From: Helopsaltes ochotensis | Lineage: Eukaryota > Chordata > Aves > Passeriformes > Locustellidae | Direction of reading: 5' to 3' | Length of the DNA stretch: 64,000 nucleotides | Assembly (NCBI GenBank): GCA_013400155.1 | Contig: VXBM01000683.1 | Location: 62,001 to 126,000, forward strand | In this document: positions 1-12,977 of the stretch, piece after piece | How positions within the stretch are numbered: the stretch's first letter is position 1 | Layout: each line of letters begins with the position of its first letter | The notes under the pieces: model-generated | What the model saw: only the letters and a program-made list of their open reading frames with translations | Databases searched by the model: none | What the model was told of the DNA's origin: nothing | Position numbers and translations under genes: made by a program

Positions 1-3000
1 GGGAAATCTGACTGCCCCTATGATTTACTTTGATTTCATGACTTCAAAAATTCTGAGTTGAATTATTCTCTTTGAATCTTTTGTGACAAACTGTACACTT
101 TATCCTGCATGCTATATATTGGGAACAATTATAGTATCTATAATATTTAATTAATAATACAACTTTATTTGGATTTTTTATTGGAAAGCTATTGTATTTT
201 CAAATTTTTACAAAATGTAAGTATATATGAGTAAATAATGTAGTCTTTCCAAACAATATTTAAATGAACATGTTTTAAGAGATGTTGAGATGGCTCTGGA
301 GAAGAAAAGGAATAGATTAAAAACAAAAGCTAGACTTTTGTCATACTATTGAAGCATTACTGTACCATTAGGCATTCTGGTTATTAGGGGCTTAAGGTGT
401 CCTCCTTGAATAACTAGAAAGACTTTATACATAAAGAGTGTAATTGTAAGTAAAGAACTGTGCAAAATGTTGCATTTGATTATCAGCTTCACTTTCTTCC
501 CATTTAATTTCAGCATTGATCTTTTGTTATCATGATTTTCTAAATACATTTAAGAGTCAAAAGGATATTTAAGACATTTCTTTCCTTTTGAAGTATGGGA
601 CTCGTTTTAGTCCTTTTTCTTTGGCAAAAGTGAAATATTTCTGGTATGTACTAGCTAACTTATTTTGCTATTGCAGCTTTCTTTCTACAGAAAATGTACT
701 GAAAATGTTTCTGTAGAAAACTTTGATCTGTAATAAAAAGACCTTTTAGTGCCTAAGAAGATACAAAAAGAATGTGAGGCTCCTTATAAACAATTTATTT
801 TAGTTTTTAATTTGAGATGTAAAGAATAAACATTTCAAGAATTGAGGAATTAAAAAAACTGAAAAGTGTGTTATCGCTGATACTATACTTGGGGTTTGCA
901 CTTTTTAACAGTCAATAAGGTGCTGCCCTACAAGAAGCTTTATTAAAGTCAATGATGATGTTGTTCTGTTTAAAAGATGAAAAAAGCTATCTGGGCTTTT
1001 TTTATTTGTGATATAAATAAACCTAGTTACCTTACCTTTAGAGAGGAAATTAAAACACAGAGTGCTTTGTTAGCAAAAGAAATGCAGATTTGAAGCCTTG
1101 ATTTGTAAAATTTTTCTCTGTAACTGGAGGANNNNNNNNNNNNNNNNNNNNNNNNNNNNNNTAATAGCAGCTCCTGATATAAATTGCACACTGGAAAATT
1201 CAGTTTCCTTATTTCGGTAATCTCTCCTGGCATTTTAAAATGAACTAGCCTGCCTGTGCACACATGTATGCCATGATGCAGGTGTTTGTTTGTTTGTCTG
1301 AGAGTGGCATAAACATATATTTGCTGAATACTTAAGCACGGGAGACAGATGAAGCTTGGGTAGACTGATGATAAAGCAAATGCATTTCTAACACAGAGGT
1401 GACAGAGCAAGGCTAGAGACCCTTCACTGGCCTCCAGCTTGCACCGCTGCTTTTTAATGACTTCATGGATTTCTTTCTCTACTAGGCACCTCTGTCAGAG
1501 GTATCATTAGGCAAGTATGAAACCAAGGGCAGTGGCCCAAATACTTGTCAGCACTAGCAATTGCTTGACCACATATACATGGATATTTAGTTAAAGGGAC
1601 AGTGTATTTGATACTTGGAGTTGATGTTAAAACATCCATGTTGGCAAGATGCTGCTGCTTCTGTGCTAGCTAAAGTGATGTTGAAATGGCTTTTACTTTT
1701 TCCGTAGCAGAAGTGTTTTCTTTTTCCCCAGTGGTGATAAATCAATAACCTGTTCCGGTCCTGATCAGCAATATTCTATTGTTATAGTACTATCAAGTTA
1801 CTGTTGATATTTGTGGAAGAATGACATTTAGATGAAAAAGCAAAACTTCCTTTTTTTTAAAAGACAACCCGCAAACCAACAAATATTCTCATGCTCACAC
1901 AAAATAAAAAAGTGTCAATATAGGAAGATTTATAAATTCTTAATGCTTCCCTCATGAGAGATATTTGTATTTAAACTATATTTGGAATTTTGATCTCAAA
2001 TTTTCAATGCTTACTTCAGCCTGCGTACTACTATAATAGCGCACTCCAAGGACCATGTGACAAAAAGCAAACAAGAAAACTCAGTGTTTAAAGTGATTCA
2101 CATGTTACTCAGCTGAAGAGCAGAGATGGCACTAATGTTTGCAGCAACCCTTTGGTGTCAAATACAGAAAGATGATTTCTTATGAAACAAAAAAAATTCC
2201 AGTTTTCTATATTCTCTTGAGTTTGAGATCTGCTGAAGAGGGATTTTGAGTATAATTCAGACCTGCATAAGATGTTTTGCTTCTGCTCTTCTTCAAGGTT
2301 TAGGAATGGTACTCCCCAATTCAGTGCCTCCACTCTCCAAACTGCACACTGGTTTCTCTCTCTCTTACGCTCCTCTCCCACTTTGATGGGCTGAAGACGA
2401 GAACTGGAGGCACAAAAAGCAAAAATCATGACTTGAGATAAGTAGAGTTTACTGGAAGCAGCAATGAGATAAGGAGCAGGAAGAGCAACAAAGTAGCCAA
2501 TGGCTTTAGATGGCTCTTTCTGCCGCATTTTCTAACGGGAAGGGACCCCTTTTCCGTGGAAAAGAGTCCCTTTCCTCCATCCCAGCAATGACATGAGATG
2601 TGTGGAGTAATCTCCATGACCTAGTCATGCCCCTCATGGCTGGAGCCAGGACATCTTCACATCATGAGCATTAGTAAAAAAGACTGTACTTGGTCTCAGG
2701 CTACATAGGTAAATCTGCAGTTTTGCTTTCATTTTCTGAGTTTTTAGTGTAGTTTTTTACCATTTCGGTTTGAATAATATGCTACAAAGGTACAGGATAC
2801 ACTTAGACCTTTGGAAAGCTAAGCAATCTATAAACGTCCCTTTTGTCAAAAGCAGATTTGAGGTTCTCACTTACTAGTGGAGGTTGCAATGCTATGATAG
2901 GACCTGTACCAGCAGTCCTTATGAAGATCTGTTTCAGAATATAGCCTGGAAATTAGAGCTAAGGGGAGCTTTCTAACATATTAATTGGGTTAAAATATTT

Positions 3001-6000
3001 AAGAAGTCACATCCATACTCTTCCCAAGAAGGCAATGTAGCCTTTTAAAACCTTAAGTAAAATCTTGCTCTTAATCTCTTTAGTAGCCTGAAGTGCTTTT
3101 ATTGTTCTTTCTGTGGAGTCCCACCCTTAAAGGGAAGTAATGATTTATGATTTCATTGAGCCTTTTATTCATATTTAGACACAACAAACTACTTATACGG
3201 AAACTAAAATGGGCAGCAATAAGGAACTGGTACCCTGAGCTTAGAACAGGTCATGCTCTTTGCCCTCATGCAGAAGAGCATTAGGTCTTCCAGTCATGGA
3301 ACTTCCTGTATCTAATACATGAGTCTACACTTGCATCTACAAGCTGTTAGTCAGCTAGAGGATAAGTAGGAGTAAAGACCGACAGACCTGAAAGAAAAGA
3401 CAACAAAATGCAATTCAGGAAGCATTTGTTTTCTGATGCCATAGGACATAAAATAACAAAATGTTTCCAGTCTTCTGTTTTTCTTGCAAGCTCACTGCTG
3501 ACAGGTATTTTACATCGTTTGGGCTGTGTTATCATCCTTGTTTAAAAGTGAGGTAATCGTCTTCAACTGAGAGGCTGCAAAACCATACTCTGACCTAACA
3601 TTTAGTGGCATCATGTGAGTAGAAATGGAGATTCTGCCCCACACAGAGGAATTGATTGATGGGGCCTCTTGATAGGGGAAGGTGTGGTATGTGAGTCTGA
3701 ATTCGCATCTCTATGGCTGGGTTAGTGTTTTGTCAGCAGGCTTTGTAGAGAAGCCCAGACCCTCTCACACCTCCTTGAGAAGGAGCTGACATCGCTGTTC
3801 AGAAATGGGTTTTGGCACCCTCTGTGGAGCTCGAGCAGATAGAGGCACTTAATCCTTGGGTGAAATAGCAATTTTTCATTAAATTGCAGAAACATGTTCA
3901 CCTATATTTGTGCGCTCTGGGCCCTCTTGACTGGCTTTTTCCTGGCCATTGTGATTAAAAGCCTGAATTTTGGTTCTCTGCTTAATCCTATCATGCTTGT
4001 TCTAGACATCTAAGATGTACAGTGGAGGCTTCTGGATTCCATTCTACAAATGCGTGCATAGAAATGAGTGCTCCAGTTTCTGTGTGGAGCAGATTGTGTA
4101 GTTTCCCTAGCTAGGTTACTTACTTGGCTTTCAATTATGTCAGTGAACAAAATTATTATCTTCCTGGTTCTGTGCACTTAGGTGATTTCAGTCTGCCTCT
4201 TATGCAGAGTTATTTCATACTATTGTGTTTCTCACTGGGGTAACTTTGGTGGTGTCACTGAAAAGGTTGAAGATGGAAGAAAAGTGGTGGGCAACATTCA
4301 ACATTCTCCCTTGTAGCATGGGTTCAGGGCATTTTTTACATCTCTCAGCTGCTCTGTTGTGGGTTTTTTATTGTGAAGATGAATAGAACTACTCAATTTT
4401 GCTATGTGCTATAAAGCTTTTTAAAAAAGACAATTCCTTATGAGTGACTTGATTTTTGACAGAAGTACAGTTTGGAGGTGGAAAAATAGTCTCTGTTCAG
4501 TGACAGCTCTAACAGAGTAACTGTAAGTGACAGAATTTGCTTGGGAAAATGCTCTAGGTTAAGTGTAGGATGCCTGGCTGTTTACAAGTAACCATCTAAG
4601 CCATGCAGTTTGGATGCGTGAAGGCAATGTGAAAATCTATTGACATCTTTAGTTAGTCAACTGGTTTATTTTTGGGAGCTCATGAATTGGCAGGACATAC
4701 TGACCCTGTCTGGAGGGGAACAGCATGATGACTTCGAATGCAGGAGACTTAGTGAATATTTTGTCAAGCTACTTGCTACTATTTCTTTGCAGCAACTATC
4801 ATGGAGGTTTTAACCCTTTGCTTTCCCCCTGAACATTTTTGCATATTGTTGATGTATTTTAGTGAAAATCTAATACTAGTCTGTCAAGACAAAATGGTTT
4901 AATGCATCCTACAACAAATTTGAAGAGCATGAGTTTTCCTGCTTGAAAAAGGAGGAAAAATATTTGGTGATAGATTACTTGTTTGTAACCCTTTATAACA
5001 TCAAACCTTCACTTGGAGCAGCTATAGGTTAGATTCAGAACTGTTCGTGGACACAGAAGGCTACAACGTAGGAAAGACAGGGCAGTCTTGCACACAGTAA
5101 TATTGGATTGTAAGGAAGTAAGCAGCTGAGAGAAGTTGTATTTATGTTTAAAAACACAGCTGTGTATTTTGTGAAACTGATACTCTTTTTGCTCTATGTG
5201 ACTAGAGAGACCCAGCAGACAGAATCAAAAACTGACAGTGACAACTGCAAAGTGAACACTTAGCTCTTCCTATTATAGGGTTTCTGATTGTGACTGATTT
5301 ACACAAAACTGTTACTCAGTGTACATAAGAAAGTAAAACCAGGAAGAGTTTCTTGCAGTGTTCTCCTTGTAGCTACTACTTATGGCCCCGATTTGGAGAG
5401 CAGGTGCAAGGTTGCATGGAGTAAATAGGGAGTTTGTAATGGAAAAAGGTTGTTTTTCTTTTGGCTTCCAATATTCAGTATTCTGACACCATCAGAAATT
5501 GTCAACTGCATTGTCAGTTTAGTTGAAAACAACTTCATTGCTGGAAATAAGTAACTTCAAAACATTTTGCTTGATGATACTTGCAGTTATCTTACTGAAA
5601 AGTTAAAGTTGTGTTTCGCAGCTTAATTATTCCATATCCCTTTATTCATTCACACAATTAACTTGTAGTCTCACACCAGCATTGCAAGATTTCTTCCAAA
5701 TGCTGAATTGTGAAAGAGATGAGTTACCAATCACTTTGAAGGGAAAGAACGATTGATTTGACTTTTGTGCGTTACACAAGCAAAATTTAAAAGAAACCCA
5801 ACAGATGAAGATACAAAATAAAGCACGTGTTAACACTTGGCAAACAGACTTGACTCACTGAGAGTATTTTGCCTGAAAGGTGTCTCCTTCACCATCTTTT
5901 TATTTTAAGCAAGTAGAAGTGGTGGTGAGTTTTTTGTGGGCTTTTTTGCTTGTTTTTCCTTTTTAAAAATTTTTTTATATGGAAAGAAAGATCTGGAAAA

Positions 6001-6430
6001 CTCATGTGTCTAGAATGATGTCAGCTTATCTGTTCAGCAACAGTCCCAGTCCCTTACTATTATTAAATACAACTGATGGAAAATTTTGCCTTGAGGCAGG
6101 AATGTTAATTTCTTTTTGAGGGTCTTTTTTCTGAAGTATGTATTGGAGATTAGTTTCAAACAGGTTTTTGGGTTTTTTCCCCTCAGTCCTATCAGGGCTA
6201 CTTTTCAACTTATTTTTAATAAATTTGTGACTTCGTTATAAAGTTACATAACTAATCATTTTGGGACTTTGCTTTCCTTCCAATTCAGCAGTTGAAAATG
6301 AAGCTGTGTTTATTCATAGCTTGTAGAAATGCAAATAAGTAGTATAAACAACAGAAGAGGCCGTATATTAAAAAAAAAAAAACTTATATCTATATATGTA
6401 TATATATATATAAATGCTCATTCAAGACCT
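1..6430. other. Intergenic or distal 5' region, no gene recognised
   Basis: AT-rich sequence with only short open frames lacking splice context or any recognisable protein similarity. In mammals the gene divergent from MIDEAS is PTGR2. I looked for PTGR2 coding exons on the minus strand and saw none, so if that order holds here PTGR2 lies further left. A TA-rich microsatellite (about 6386-6413) preceded by a short A-run closes the segment. Nothing else could be supported. Confidence 0.5.
1132..1161. other. Assembly gap (30 N)
   Basis: Thirty consecutive N characters. The true length and content of the gap are unknown, and an open frame on the minus strand reads through it only because N is tolerated by translation. 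Confidence 0.99.
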
Positions 6431-6432
6431 AA

Positions 6433-6690
6433 ATGAAATGGGCGTGTTCCGGAATGCCTTTCTGCGCAGGACTCGGTGCTAGCCCTGCACACGCCTCCAG
6501 CCTGCTGTGCCTCCGCGGCGGTGCTCAGGCCCGGCCGGGCCGGGGCAGGAGGGGCGCGCCCGTCCCGGCCCCGCAGGCCGAGGCACGCCGGGCCGCCTGC
6601 GGGCAGCGGGAGCTGCCAGCTGCCTCTTCGGGAGGGCAGCCTGTGCTCCGGGACTCGCTCAGCTGCGGGCTGGACACAAACCCTTGGAGA
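6433..6690. promoter_or_regulatory. Isolated CpG island, candidate promoter
   Basis: About 250 bp rich in G+C and CpG, with motifs such as GGCCGGGCCGGGGC and GGGGCGCGCCCG, inside otherwise AT-rich sequence. Its position, 16 kb upstream of the MIDEAS start codon and on the expected side, suggests a MIDEAS promoter or a bidirectional promoter shared with the gene to the left. This is inference. No strong consensus splice donor (GTAAG or GTGAG) was seen inside the island on either strand, so a first exon cannot be placed. Overlapping open frames across it are most simply explained by the scarcity of stop codons in GC-rich DNA. Confidence 0.5.
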
Positions 6691-6699
6691 GATAATGTT

Positions 6700-9400
6700 T
6701 CTTCAGGCTATCGCTCGGGCTCTTGCCCAGCAGCTGAAGCGTTTCATTGGGAAATGCAACATCAGAAAAGCATGCTTTTAGACTCCAAGTGGCTTTGGAA
6801 CAGCTGTACTGGAGCAGCTAAATAAATACAACCTTCTATAAGAGGAAATAACTTTTCTAACAGATATATGCACAGATGGATTGTAATCATACTGAGCCCA
6901 GTGTTTGCCTGAGCAAGAGAGGAAACCTTTTAATAGAGATCTATAAATGGAAATTTGTGCTTATACCAGCTTCTTCTAGCAGCGATTGGAGAACACTACT
7001 CCTGCCTAGTGGGAATGAGATAAGCATCTCAGGGAGTTGGAAAAACTAGATGAGCTAGGGAGACACCAGCCATGAGCTACAACAGCAATGTACCTTAAAA
7101 TATATTGGTGCCCAGATGCCTACAGAAGTGTCTGGGAGCAGTTCTTTTACAGCCACATGAGTGGGCCTGGGTAACAGAGGTCAGTAGAGAGAGCAGGGGA
7201 GCATAGCACTCCTGTCACGGGGAAATCCAGTGTTTTGCTACCTCCAAAATGGAGAAAAATAAGATACTAAAACAAATTTCAAATTTGGAACATATTTAGT
7301 AATTACAGATGCATGTCCTAAATTATTTTATAATCATAGAGCAAAGAACTGAGCTGAAACTAGATGCAGAGAGCACTTAGGAGAGGTGCTGTTTCAGGAA
7401 GGAATTATGGTTGTAAAATAGTGGATCTGGTAAAAGTTCATCCCATTTTTTTTTATTTTTAGCTATTATTATTCATGAATGAGGGACTTCTTTAATAAAT
7501 AATTTAATGAAGTACTGTCCATCACTTAATTTTCAAATTTTAAATATTTAGTGAAGAGGGAGTTGTTACTGGTGGGATTTTGCTTTAAAACAGCAGCTTC
7601 AAACTGAAAGCGGATTGGTAGATTTAAACACCAACCTGTGTGTCTTAAAATAAATTGATGGCATGTCCTTACAGACATGGTGCCAGTAATCCAGAGGAGG
7701 CCTTGGGGCCGTGTGATGAAGTTACATGCCTTAAAGAGGAAAACGTGACTTTAAGTTAGTGCATACATTTGTAATTGTATGTCTGTATTTTTTGTTGGGG
7801 AATAATAAAAAAGGGTTGTTCAGCTTTAGTGTGGGAGGAAAGAGGTGGTCAGTGATTGCTTTTAAACGCTGAGGTTTTCCAGAATGCCTGGGAAGGACAC
7901 GGTGCTGCTTTTGTGGTGCACGTTCGCTGAGGTCTGTGCGGCAGCAGATCTCTGGCAAGAGCTTGCTGTGCTGCACAGGCCAGTTTTCCACAAGCCTCAG
8001 CAAAGTTGGTCACCGTGGATTATTTTTTCCACATGCCGATTTCGTGCATGAAGTTACTTTAGGGAATTGAAGACAAAATTCAGGAGTTGCAAGGCTAATT
8101 GTTTTCCTTGTCTTTTGTGTATCTGTGTGTGCTCTTTACTTGCAGGGAGAGGGAAGAGTGTTAACCATTTACATCTCCCCTGATTCCTTCCCAGAATGAT
8201 GGTGGAAAATATTCCTAGGCTAGTTTAGTTTAACAGCTCAGTCACTCTCAGTAGTAGAGACTGTTCTAAATACACAGATTATTAACAAGAAACACACAGG
8301 GCTTGGATTTTGTTACTGAAGTGTTAGTTCTCCACAAGGAACAGGAAAAAATGTGTCCATGTTCAGCTGAGGATATTTTTACTGATGCAGCTAGGCAAGC
8401 AAAGTATATTTATTGCTATGGAGTTTATTTTAAACCCTTTTTTTCCAAGACCACCAGAAGTGTCATTTTACCTACTTAAGGCATAAAAAGCTAAAAAAAT
8501 CAGAATGTGGAAGGCAATTTCCCTTTTTAACATTGGAGCTGCAGATACACTTCTTTCAGAAGCTGACTAGAGAGCTAGTGAAATGATACTGGGAGCTGAG
8601 GAACTGACAGGTGCGGTTTTTCCAGCTGCTGCTTTTAAAAACCTGAACTTTTAAATCCAGTGTTGACTGAATGCTAAGGGGAGCTTTGTGTATGAAATTT
8701 TTCAAATGATTTTTAACAATTTGCAATATTTGAAACCATAAGCACTTTTCCCAATGATATTGAGAAAATTGGTACACAACATTCTCTCCATATATAAGAA
8801 AAAAGTGCTAATTTCTCTTTACCATGCAAATATCTGTGCATAAAATTAAAAAAATAATATATTAACAAGCAAAATGTTTTAGAAAACTCTTTATGTCTTC
8901 AAGGAAGGGAGCTGAGAACTATAACAAAAATAATAAACAACTTCCTTTTATTGGATGTAGCTTTTTATATGTCCAAATCTATTTTATTATTACCAGGTAA
9001 GGTATAAGTAAAAAACTTACATTAAAGAAATTTTATAAAGAGCTACCCTTAAAATAGAAAATAGGGGTGACACACTAAGAAGTTATTATTGTGGCTTAAT
9101 TGGATGGGTTGTTCATGTCTTTTGGAACAGTTTGAACTGCCATGATGTCTTTGTGGAGCTAAGTATATTGAATTGGAAGGCATCATATCCTAGGAAATGG
9201 ACAAAATCTACTGGGAATGTAGGAGCAAGAGGAAAGGCATATGGAGGGACCGATACACTTGTGGTTTGAGGAGATTATCTTCTTTCTGCTGGTTTTGTCA
9301 TCTCACCCTTTTCTCATTTGTAAGCTTCTTGCGTGTTGCAACACGAATGGAAACCAGCCATCGTACTTGACCTCAGTCTAAAATGGAAAGCGTGAGTTCT
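6700..9400. other. Non-coding region downstream of the CpG island
   Basis: No open frame with splice context and no repeat I can name. A donor-like CAG|GTAAGG occurs near 8996 after a 36-bp pyrimidine/AT-rich stretch, but the candidate exon is too weak to list. It is probably 5' intronic sequence of MIDEAS if the island at 6433 is its promoter. Confidence 0.4.
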
Positions 9401-9404
9401 TCAG

Positions 9405-9504
9405 CCCTGGGCTGCTGAAAGTGCTGCTCGGGGGAATCCCTGTCTCTGCACTGATGTTACTGTGAAGCTTTATGCCAACACCAGGGTCACAAGTCTTGCA
9501 GAAG
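9405..9504 (+). other. Candidate exon of an unrecognised transcript
   Basis: Open in one frame for 33 codons plus one base, bounded by TTCTTCAG on the left and G|GTGAGC on the right. Its trailing G would join the candidate exon at 12681 to make GAT (Asp) and keep the frame open. The acceptor is mediocre, and a stop lies just upstream in the same frame. I do not recognise the peptide. It may be a 5' untranslated exon of MIDEAS, part of an unknown gene, or chance. Confidence 0.2.
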
Positions 9505-12500
9505 GTGAGCTGAAGGCAGCTGAGGAGTGTGGAAACCTTGCTTAAGCAGAGCCACTGAGTTTAGAAGCGTCTGCAGTAATACAGACTTAGCCTGCGACCT
9601 GCAGGAACTGTATATGTGTAAAAGCCATTCTTTTATTTAAACTTTTTTTCTGTGTGTGGATAGCAATGAGTGTGAATTTCCTTCTGCTTTTTTGTTTATT
9701 TTGTGGCTCTGACAATACTTTCGTGGCTCTGATTTGTCAGGTTCTGTCTGCAAGGGAAACTTTTGTGCAATGTTCAAGATTTTCAGTAAGACAGAGAAAG
9801 AACAAAGCCACAAATCCAAGTGGTGCAAGACTGAGGAAGAGCATTGACTTTACGATTTAACCTACGGTAGTATGTGAATGTCATCAGCTAACTGCAAATT
9901 AGTACTTGTCCTTTCTTTTTAAGTAATGCTGTGACAGCATTCCTCATGCATAGCTCTCAAGGCTTGGTTCTGTTGCTGTTATTTGCTTGTTTTTCCCCCC
10001 TGTAAATAGCTGTGATAAATACATATCTTTTTCAGTACAGGGGAAATTGACACTGCCAGTTTCATCCGTACTGTTTGTATTTAAAAAACTCTGGGCCCTA
10101 TTTTTTTTTTTCTGTAAAACCTGGCTATATTTCACAACCAAATGTGTGGTGGTTCTGACCCTCCCTTCCCTCCCTCACCCCTTCAGTGACAGAAATCTGA
10201 CATATGCTGCTGCAGGTCAAAACAGTAGCCACAGACCGTGGTGCTTCTGGGGCCCTCAGAAGGGGCAGTGGGGAGCAGTGGCAGAGCCCTTTGCACAGTC
10301 TGCTGAAAGAACCCTTGTTCCTGTAGTCCAGCTGCTGTCATGTGTGCTGTCCTGCTAAAAATCAGCACAGGTTGCTCTTAACTTGTCGGGGTGAAACAGA
10401 ACATTCAGTCAGAGGGTTCAAGGAGTGAAAGATGTGGAAGCTTGTCCCTGCACGAGTGAGCTCTGAGCACATGCAGTTCCAGTGCATCCATTCCTTGTGG
10501 GCCTGCAGGCTGTTTCTTATTTGTGGCATCTCAGATATTGCAGTTGTGGGTAAGGAACTGAAATTCTTTTCCCTTAGAGTGGTGGTTGGGAAGGTGTTTG
10601 CAAAGATGGGAGGAATATACATGTCATGGTAGTTGCTAAAAGCTCTCTTACAGGATTTTAGAGTCCCCTTTTTTAATCTTCTGTTTCCAAATTGTGCTTT
10701 TATGCTTATGGTGCTCGTAAGTGATGTAAACAGATGAAAGAAAGCTTGTATCGACATTCATTGACTAATAGGTATAAATAAATACCTTCCCTTCTTTCTT
10801 TATATGATTTTGTAATTGCATGCAGGGAAGGAATTGGATGAGATTCTTCAGTAATATTATCTAATTCCTAGGCAGAATTAGTAACAGTGTCGTGATTATA
10901 CCTGAATTGACCTGCTTAGAATCCTGAATTGTTCTGTGTCCCCTGGACACCACCGCAGTCAAGGCTAGTGTATGTGCACATAAGTCTTACAGATGACAAC
11001 TCTAGTAGAAACTAGCATGATATTTTTAGATCCACAATAAACCTGCATTGACTGCTGTATGCTTATCTTGAGTTTATTATTATGCATGGCATACAGTCTC
11101 GTGGGCGGGCTGAAATAGGAAGAAATGTTTTGGAGAGGTTTCATGTGCACTTAAGCCAACCTTAGGATGGGATTTCAAACTGAGTAAGAGACTAAATATG
11201 ATTGAAAGGATAGGCACTAACCTGAGACTGAATTAATCTCCTCTGTCACAGACCTCTTCAGGCAAGTAATTTCAAAATCTCCCTCTCCCAGACTTTGCTG
11301 TCTTCAATAAAAAGGGAATAATGGTTCAGTCCCTTAAAGAGATATTGCCAGAATAAGTGCATAAAGAATGTACTTTTTATGCATTTGTTAGTGCTGTTAT
11401 ACTGTTATTATGAGACTATGCAACCATGTAGAATAGAAATCGCTGTAATTCAGTTCCTGTACTATAGTGCAGGAAGTGAAGCCATGGACAATAAGAGCAG
11501 TACACCTGGCTAGTGTTACATTTTCTTAAAAAAAAGTAAGTCTAAAAACCCCAACCAACACAGATCATGCAACTGGAAGAGCAGTCTGCAGTTCCAGGCA
11601 GAACTTGTGGAGGATGTAAAGGCATTATAGAACACTGCATTGTGGAGTATCAGAGATCTCTACTATGACACTGACATGTATGCTTTAATGTTAGAGCTTT
11701 TAATGTCTACAGATGAAATTTCATGTGCTGTAGAAGACTTTGTGACTTTTATATAAATTGCCTTAAAATTTACCTCAGAGTGGAGGGAGTTCTGTGGTAT
11801 ACTTAAAAAGTAGTGTTCTATAGTAGTTTCTGAATTTGGTATCACTGTTCAAAATGAAGATGCTTTACCAGAATTCTTGCAAATGCAGTCTGTGGACAAA
11901 ACTGAGATGATGGAAATACAGGAGAATAACCTCATCTTGGCTACATTTTTACTTTTTAGTGCAAAACAGGCTGCTTTGTCTCTCTTTGTGTACCTGTTAA
12001 AAACACAGAATCTTGCACATGACACATCTTGTGAAGTTGAATGAATTGGTGTTAATATATTGCTTTAACTGTTGCCAAGTATTAAATGGTGATTATTCCA
12101 ACAACATGAAGTTTGTTCACGGACAAGTTCCTTCAACTACTTTCCCCAGGAGAAATTTCTCTGTGGTATAATAAGTGGTAGAATGTTTTTCTGCCTTGGT
12201 GGATTCATAGATCTTTTGCAAATCTGGGGAAGAACTGTGTAACAAATGTCAGCCTGCTGATGAGAGATTGCATGCTTATTCTTATTGTTTGGAGATTTGT
12301 TGAAAATAGTAATGTCATCAGACTCTGTGGGACATAAGCTGGACTACTTGAAGTAACCTACGTGAAATAAGAGAGTGCTATCTACCTGACGTGAAAAAAT
12401 CCTTTAGAATCCATTATCACAAAATCAGAATGGTTTGCTTTGGAAGGGACCTTAAAAATCATATGATTCCACCCCTCTGGCAAGGGCCTGCAACTAGCAG

Positions 12501-12680
12501 AGACTAGATGCATTATGAATTGTAAAGGAGCATTAGTCTCAGGATTTCTTTGGTGTGAGACAATCAGGTAAATGGAATCCATATACCTGTAGGCATGATT
12601 AGTTCATCAGCTCTTCATTCCAAAGTGAAAACTATATGATGTGAGAGAACTTATTTTTTCCTTCATCATTTCTTTTCTAG
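9505..12680. other. Non-coding region with a CR1 fragment
   Basis: No supported gene. It contains the CR1-like fragment at 12415-12510 and scattered short open frames. A few isolated CAG or GTAAG signals do not pair into convincing exons. Confidence 0.45.
12415..12510 (-). repeat. CR1 LINE 3'-end fragment
   Basis: The plus strand reads AGAATGGTTTGCTTTGGAAG, then a GGGACCTTAAA stretch and an ATTCCACCCCTCTGGCAAGGG stretch. This is the diagnostic reverse complement of the 3' end of avian CR1 retrotransposons, so the element lies on the minus strand. It is degenerate and 5'-truncated, as most CR1 copies are, and has no coding capacity here. Confidence 0.85.
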
Positions 12681-12722
12681 ATGGTCAAGTGTTTAGTGCA
12701 GATGATCTTACCAGCTCTTCTA
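12681..12722 (+). other. Candidate exon A of an unrecognised transcript
   Basis: A 42-bp segment with good splice signals: TTTCTTTTCTAG before it and TCTA|GTAAGTTT after it. Read from its third base it encodes GQVFSADDLTSSS, and its last base joins the 12906 segment in frame. The length is a multiple of three and both ends are in phase 1. The homologue is unknown. It could be a coding exon of an undescribed gene or a non-coding 5' exon of MIDEAS. Confidence 0.35.
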
Positions 12723-12905
12723 GTAAGTTTCTGATCTTCCAATTATTTATGTCCTGGGTTTTTTTCACAATTTGCAAGGACATATTGTTACTGTTAATTT
12801 CAATTACATAGCCTGTATCTTTACCAAATACAGGTGTTCAAAGTGTAATGTGGGAATATTGAACCAAAATGTTATGACTTCAATTAAAATGTATTTATAT
12901 TCCAG

Positions 12906-12977
12906 GGCTCGCAGAGCAAACTGTGCAAGTGCAGGATACTTCTGATCTGCTTAGCACTCATAGAATTCCATCTACAG
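12906..12977 (+). other. Candidate exon B of an unrecognised transcript
   Basis: A 72-bp segment with acceptor TTATATTCCAG and donor ACAG|GTGGAT, 183 bp downstream of candidate exon A. Joined to it, the frame continues as RLAEQTVQVQDTSDLLSTHR and beyond. It is again a multiple of three with phase 1 at both ends. The composition is hydrophilic and protein-like. I do not recognise the family. Confidence 0.35.

Noticed and set aside
2109..2528. 139-codon open frame on the minus strand
   Set aside because: No similarity to PTGR2 (the expected neighbour) or to any family I know, and no supporting splice sites.
6433..6825. Three overlapping open frames in the CpG island
   Set aside because: All three are open at once, which reflects the lack of stop codons in GC-rich DNA. 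The Ala/Arg/Pro-rich translations look non-coding.
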